Part shown: positions 61,089 through 64,000 of the stretch, in pieces
Position numbering within the stretch: the stretch's first letter is position 1
Layout: each line of letters begins with the position of its first letter
From: Torreya grandis
Taxonomy: Eukaryota; Streptophyta; Pinopsida; Cupressales; Taxaceae
Length of the DNA: 64,000 nucleotides
Direction of reading: 5' to 3'
Assembly (NCBI GenBank): GCA_037957365.1
Contig: JARHVA010003260.1
Span: forward strand, 1,545,001 to 1,609,000
The notes under the pieces: generated by a model
Seen by the model: only the letters and a program-made list of their open reading frames with translations
What the model was told of the DNA's origin: nothing
Database searches by the model: none
Position numbers and translations under genes: made by a program

Positions 61089-62260
61089 CTACTAATAACC
61101 AAACATACCTCTCTATTGAGAGAGGTACAACATAAAGTATCATCCACTTTGAAGCTACAACTAATATTATTAACTTGAAGTGTAAACATAGCCTTTTTCT
61201 TCTTATTTTTCTTGAACATATGCAATTTTGGATTGATCTTCCAACACTTATCCTTAGAATGACTATCAACATTATATTCACCACAATGTTTCTTAGTATC
61301 CTTTTTATAAATGGAATTAGCATTTTTCTTACATTTCCATTTACCTTTCATATTTTTCTTGGATTTACCTTGTTGCTTGGAGAAATTTAGAGAGGTAGAT
61401 GGAGCCTTCTTCTTGTCCATATCTAAGTAGTGAGATTGAGAACAAGCCTCATCTACATCTGTAGGTTTGGCCAAGAGGATTGGTATACTCAAATGGCTAT
61501 GGAGTCCACCCATGTAATTCATCAAGAGATCAAAGTTTGCTACATCTTTTCCCATTTAGATATCTTTTTTTATGGAATTCATTGGTGTACTCTTGCACAC
61601 TTTGACCTTACTTTGCCTAAGATATTGCCAATACATGGAACTATCTTCCTCATAATGAATAGGATATAGTTACTCCTTGATTAGCATCTTAAAATCACCC
61701 CACTTAGTAATAAGAGGAAAATTCTTAACAACTAAAGAATGAACATAGATCTCAAACTAAGTTAAAGCATTATTGGATAACTTTATATTTACAAAATAAA
61801 TATGATGGATTTCATTAATAGGATGCAAGCTGAAATATAACTCAAGTATGGATAGCTATTTGTCTATCTTTTTCACATTCACATGCTCATCATACGACTA
61901 AATTTCAATCTTTGCCTCAACCTTGAATGGAGGTGGAGATGGGTTGGCATGGGGTTGTTCTTCCTTCTTATCATGGTTATTAGGAATTTCTTCCTTGTTT
62001 TGATTTCAAAGTCTCCAAGGAAACACCAAGTTTATCCATAAGGATCCCCATGATGGAATCTAACTTGTCAAACTTACCCATAGAAAAAGAGATGCTAGCT
62101 ATTCCTATTTTAAGCTTAAAAAATTACTCTTCTACTATTCAGACATCTTCTTCATCAACATGGGAAATAATTTTGATTCCTTATTTCCAATTCCTTGCGA
62201 AATACCTGCTTCAAAGGGAAATGGGACACCTTGACCACTAGCACTACTAGCTCTAGGGAC
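61061..62260 (-). pseudogene. Element G gag remains
   Basis: On the minus strand, degenerate text from about 61930 (FKVEAKIEI, LSILELYFSLHPINEIHHI) leads into the open stretch 61555-61061: NYMGGLHSHLSIPILLAKPT, DEACSQSHYLD, a Lys-rich linker, and HCGEYNVDSHSKDKCWKINP. The last is the modified zinc knuckle (C-x4-5-H-x4-C-W) of this gypsy gag lineage. The final residues NREVCL mark the junction with the protease before the insert. Confidence 0.88.
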
Positions 62261-62311
62261 ATGCATAAAATTGTAATGTATTTAAAACACACAACAAACT
62301 TAAACTAAATA

Positions 62312-62323
62312 GATATGATACCA
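62312..62323 (-). other. Primer binding site of element G
   Basis: TGGTATCATATC on the minus strand keeps the first eight bases of the initiator-Met site and lies three bases inside the LTR. Confidence 0.75.
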
Positions 62324-62326
62324 ATA

Positions 62327-63382
62327 TGATTCGTAAACTAGGTGGATATTCCAATCAAAGTCTCATCAATATAGATTTTATTCTCCTATCTTAACAAAAA
62401 TTAGTTATGTGATTGTTATAGGTTATTAACGATGTCAAAATAGAGATAAAAAAGTGTTGAAAGTGAAATGTACAACCTACTGAACATAAGCATGAAGCAT
62501 ATGAATGAAAAAATCACACAACACACATAATATTTATCTTGGAGAAACTCAATGTGGTAAAAAATCTAGTAGTGAGGCAAATCACATTCCCCTTACACTA
62601 TGTAATGCAAGAGTATACAAGTTACTACTGAGGAAAAGACATTTAATTCCATTCTATCTAAAAATCATATACAAATTATGATTTTCAATTTTCATAAACA
62701 TATTTTCACTTCCACACCATTGAATCAATCATTTGTAGCTAGGAAACAATGAGATCATAAGAATAAAGGCTCAAACTTGTTACAAACAATGTGAATACAA
62801 CATTCATATTTCTCACTATGTTTTTCTAATGTTTACTACCTTTCCTAGATATGTATTTAAACTCCCACATACTTGGAATCCACCCATCACTTGAAATAAA
62901 TGGCTAAACATTGAAACTATTCAAATTACTATAGTATCAACTGGCTCTAGAAGTCAACAATATGGCTCAATACATGAATAGTCAGAAGACCAACAATCAT
63001 TTTTGAGAGCATTTTGAGCTAGAGTCCTCTGCATATGACCTCAAAATCAAGGTTATTTTTATTTAACTTGTCTATTTTTAGAGATGAATTCAAATATGAA
63101 ATTAAAATATAATTTTGACATCAATAAAATATTTTTTTCCTTTGTACAATAGATACTAGTGATTTTTCTTAAGATCTAGGAGCTTGCAACTTATCATCTC
63201 ATCATTATGAAGAATCTCGGATCACCCTCATATTAATTTTTCATAAAAGCATATTTGGTATGATATTTTGAGTGTATGAAATGTATTAAAAGAGTGTCTT
63301 AATAACATGAGTTACATATAATTAGGCATAGTGAAAATATATAGTACACATGACTAATACATTAGGATCTAAATTTAGATCA
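62327..63382 (-). repeat. 5' LTR of element G
   Basis: This 1,056-bp copy starts TGATTCG and ends TTAGATCA on the plus strand and aligns with 47088-48179. Confidence 0.87.
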
Positions 63383-63720
63383 GTTATAGGCAACACACCT
63401 TTGTGTAATGTTTCATCTCTCCATAATGATAATGAGAAATGATCTATAAAACACTCTGTGGTTGAGATATTTTAAGTAGGTTCCATGACCATTTGGTAGG
63501 ATAGGTAAGTGAAAAGGCAGAGAGCATGCAGGGTACCATTAACTCACCACATTAATGCACAAAAGCCTACCAACCTTCATTAAAAATGACACTACCTTTC
63601 ATATTAATGAGCCACACATCTTCCAACATGGAAATTTATTTTATATTAATGAGCCACACATATTCCAACATGGAAATTAATTTTATATTAATGACCAATA
63701 TTTATTTCTCATTGTGCCTT
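63383..63720 (-). repeat. Continuation of the inverted-repeat family right arm
   Basis: The sequence ggcaacacacctttgtgtaa and the later repeated catcttccaacatgg blocks continue the right arm cut at 47087. A short internal duplication (aatgagccacacatcttccaa, 63605 and 63648) is present. Confidence 0.75.
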
Positions 63721-64000
63721 AGTCAATTTTTTTTAAGCTAATGATAAAATAATGTGTTTATTTAAAAATTATTGTTGGTCAAATATTTAAAATTAATTGG
63801 CCTTTTGGTTGAAAGTATTATCCATACCTATAAAATGACCAAAAAATGACATGTCAATGAAAAATTTATTGTACAACTTCTGACAATGTATATTTATGAT
63901 TTAAAATTTTAAGGGTTTATGGAGTTTAAGGCTTGGGTTGTTAAAAGGTCTAAGTATAATAAATCAGGATAGAAATATGTAATACATATGGCCACTAATT
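63721..64000. other. Unassigned AT-rich end of window
   Basis: No gene or repeat boundary can be supported in the last 280 bases. Confidence 0.4.

Overview
This window looks like intergenic DNA from a large, repeat-rich plant nuclear genome. It holds no intact protein-coding gene. The signs are layered, decayed LTR retrotransposons of both the Ty3/gypsy and Ty1/copia types, hAT deletion derivatives, a nuclear copy of plastid atpB, and two exons of a plant-type GT31 galactosyltransferase with clean splice sites. A seed plant is likely. A gymnosperm would fit the age and depth of the nesting, but that part is inference.

Layout. 1-3085: unassigned DNA with two old tandem duplications. 3086-9097: a plus-strand gypsy relic (A) with a tandem truncated LTR. 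9098-11353 and 34111 onward: remains of a GT31 gene, with two exons at 9936-10429. 11354-34105: gypsy element B, inserted next to these exons with flanking aattg/attgt. B holds a minus-strand gypsy (H, 13920-16049), a hAT derivative (18585-19399, perfect 8-bp TSD) and gypsy C (19913-25320, rest of its 3' LTR at 32192-32278). C's 3' LTR holds a minus-strand gag-protease gypsy (D, 25324-32189), which itself holds a short LTR element (E, 27713-30097) and a second hAT derivative (30330-31385, perfect 8-bp TSD). 34142-37538: several tandem repeats (77, 170 and 160 bp periods). 37539-42430: AT-rich DNA without recognisable content. 42430-47087 and 63383-63720: a multi-kilobase inverted-repeat family. 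47088-63382: a 16.3-kb minus-strand gypsy (G) inserted in that family, with flanks gttac/gttat. G's integrase is interrupted by plastid atpB DNA, which in turn is interrupted by a young minus-strand copia element (F, 49537-54126, TSD tttag, 884-bp LTRs about 99 percent identical). G's gag-protease boundary is split by a 4.2-kb AT-rich insert.

The coding remains do not work together as a pathway. They form a record of insertion order. Nesting gives two histories: GT31 locus, then B, then C, then D, then E and hAT-2; and inverted-repeat family, then G, then plastid DNA, then F. The items most worth follow-up are the split plastid insertion, the young gag-protease-only copia element with its palindromic repeat clusters, the complementary hAT derivatives and the inverted-repeat family. 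I did not find a convincing new biological system.
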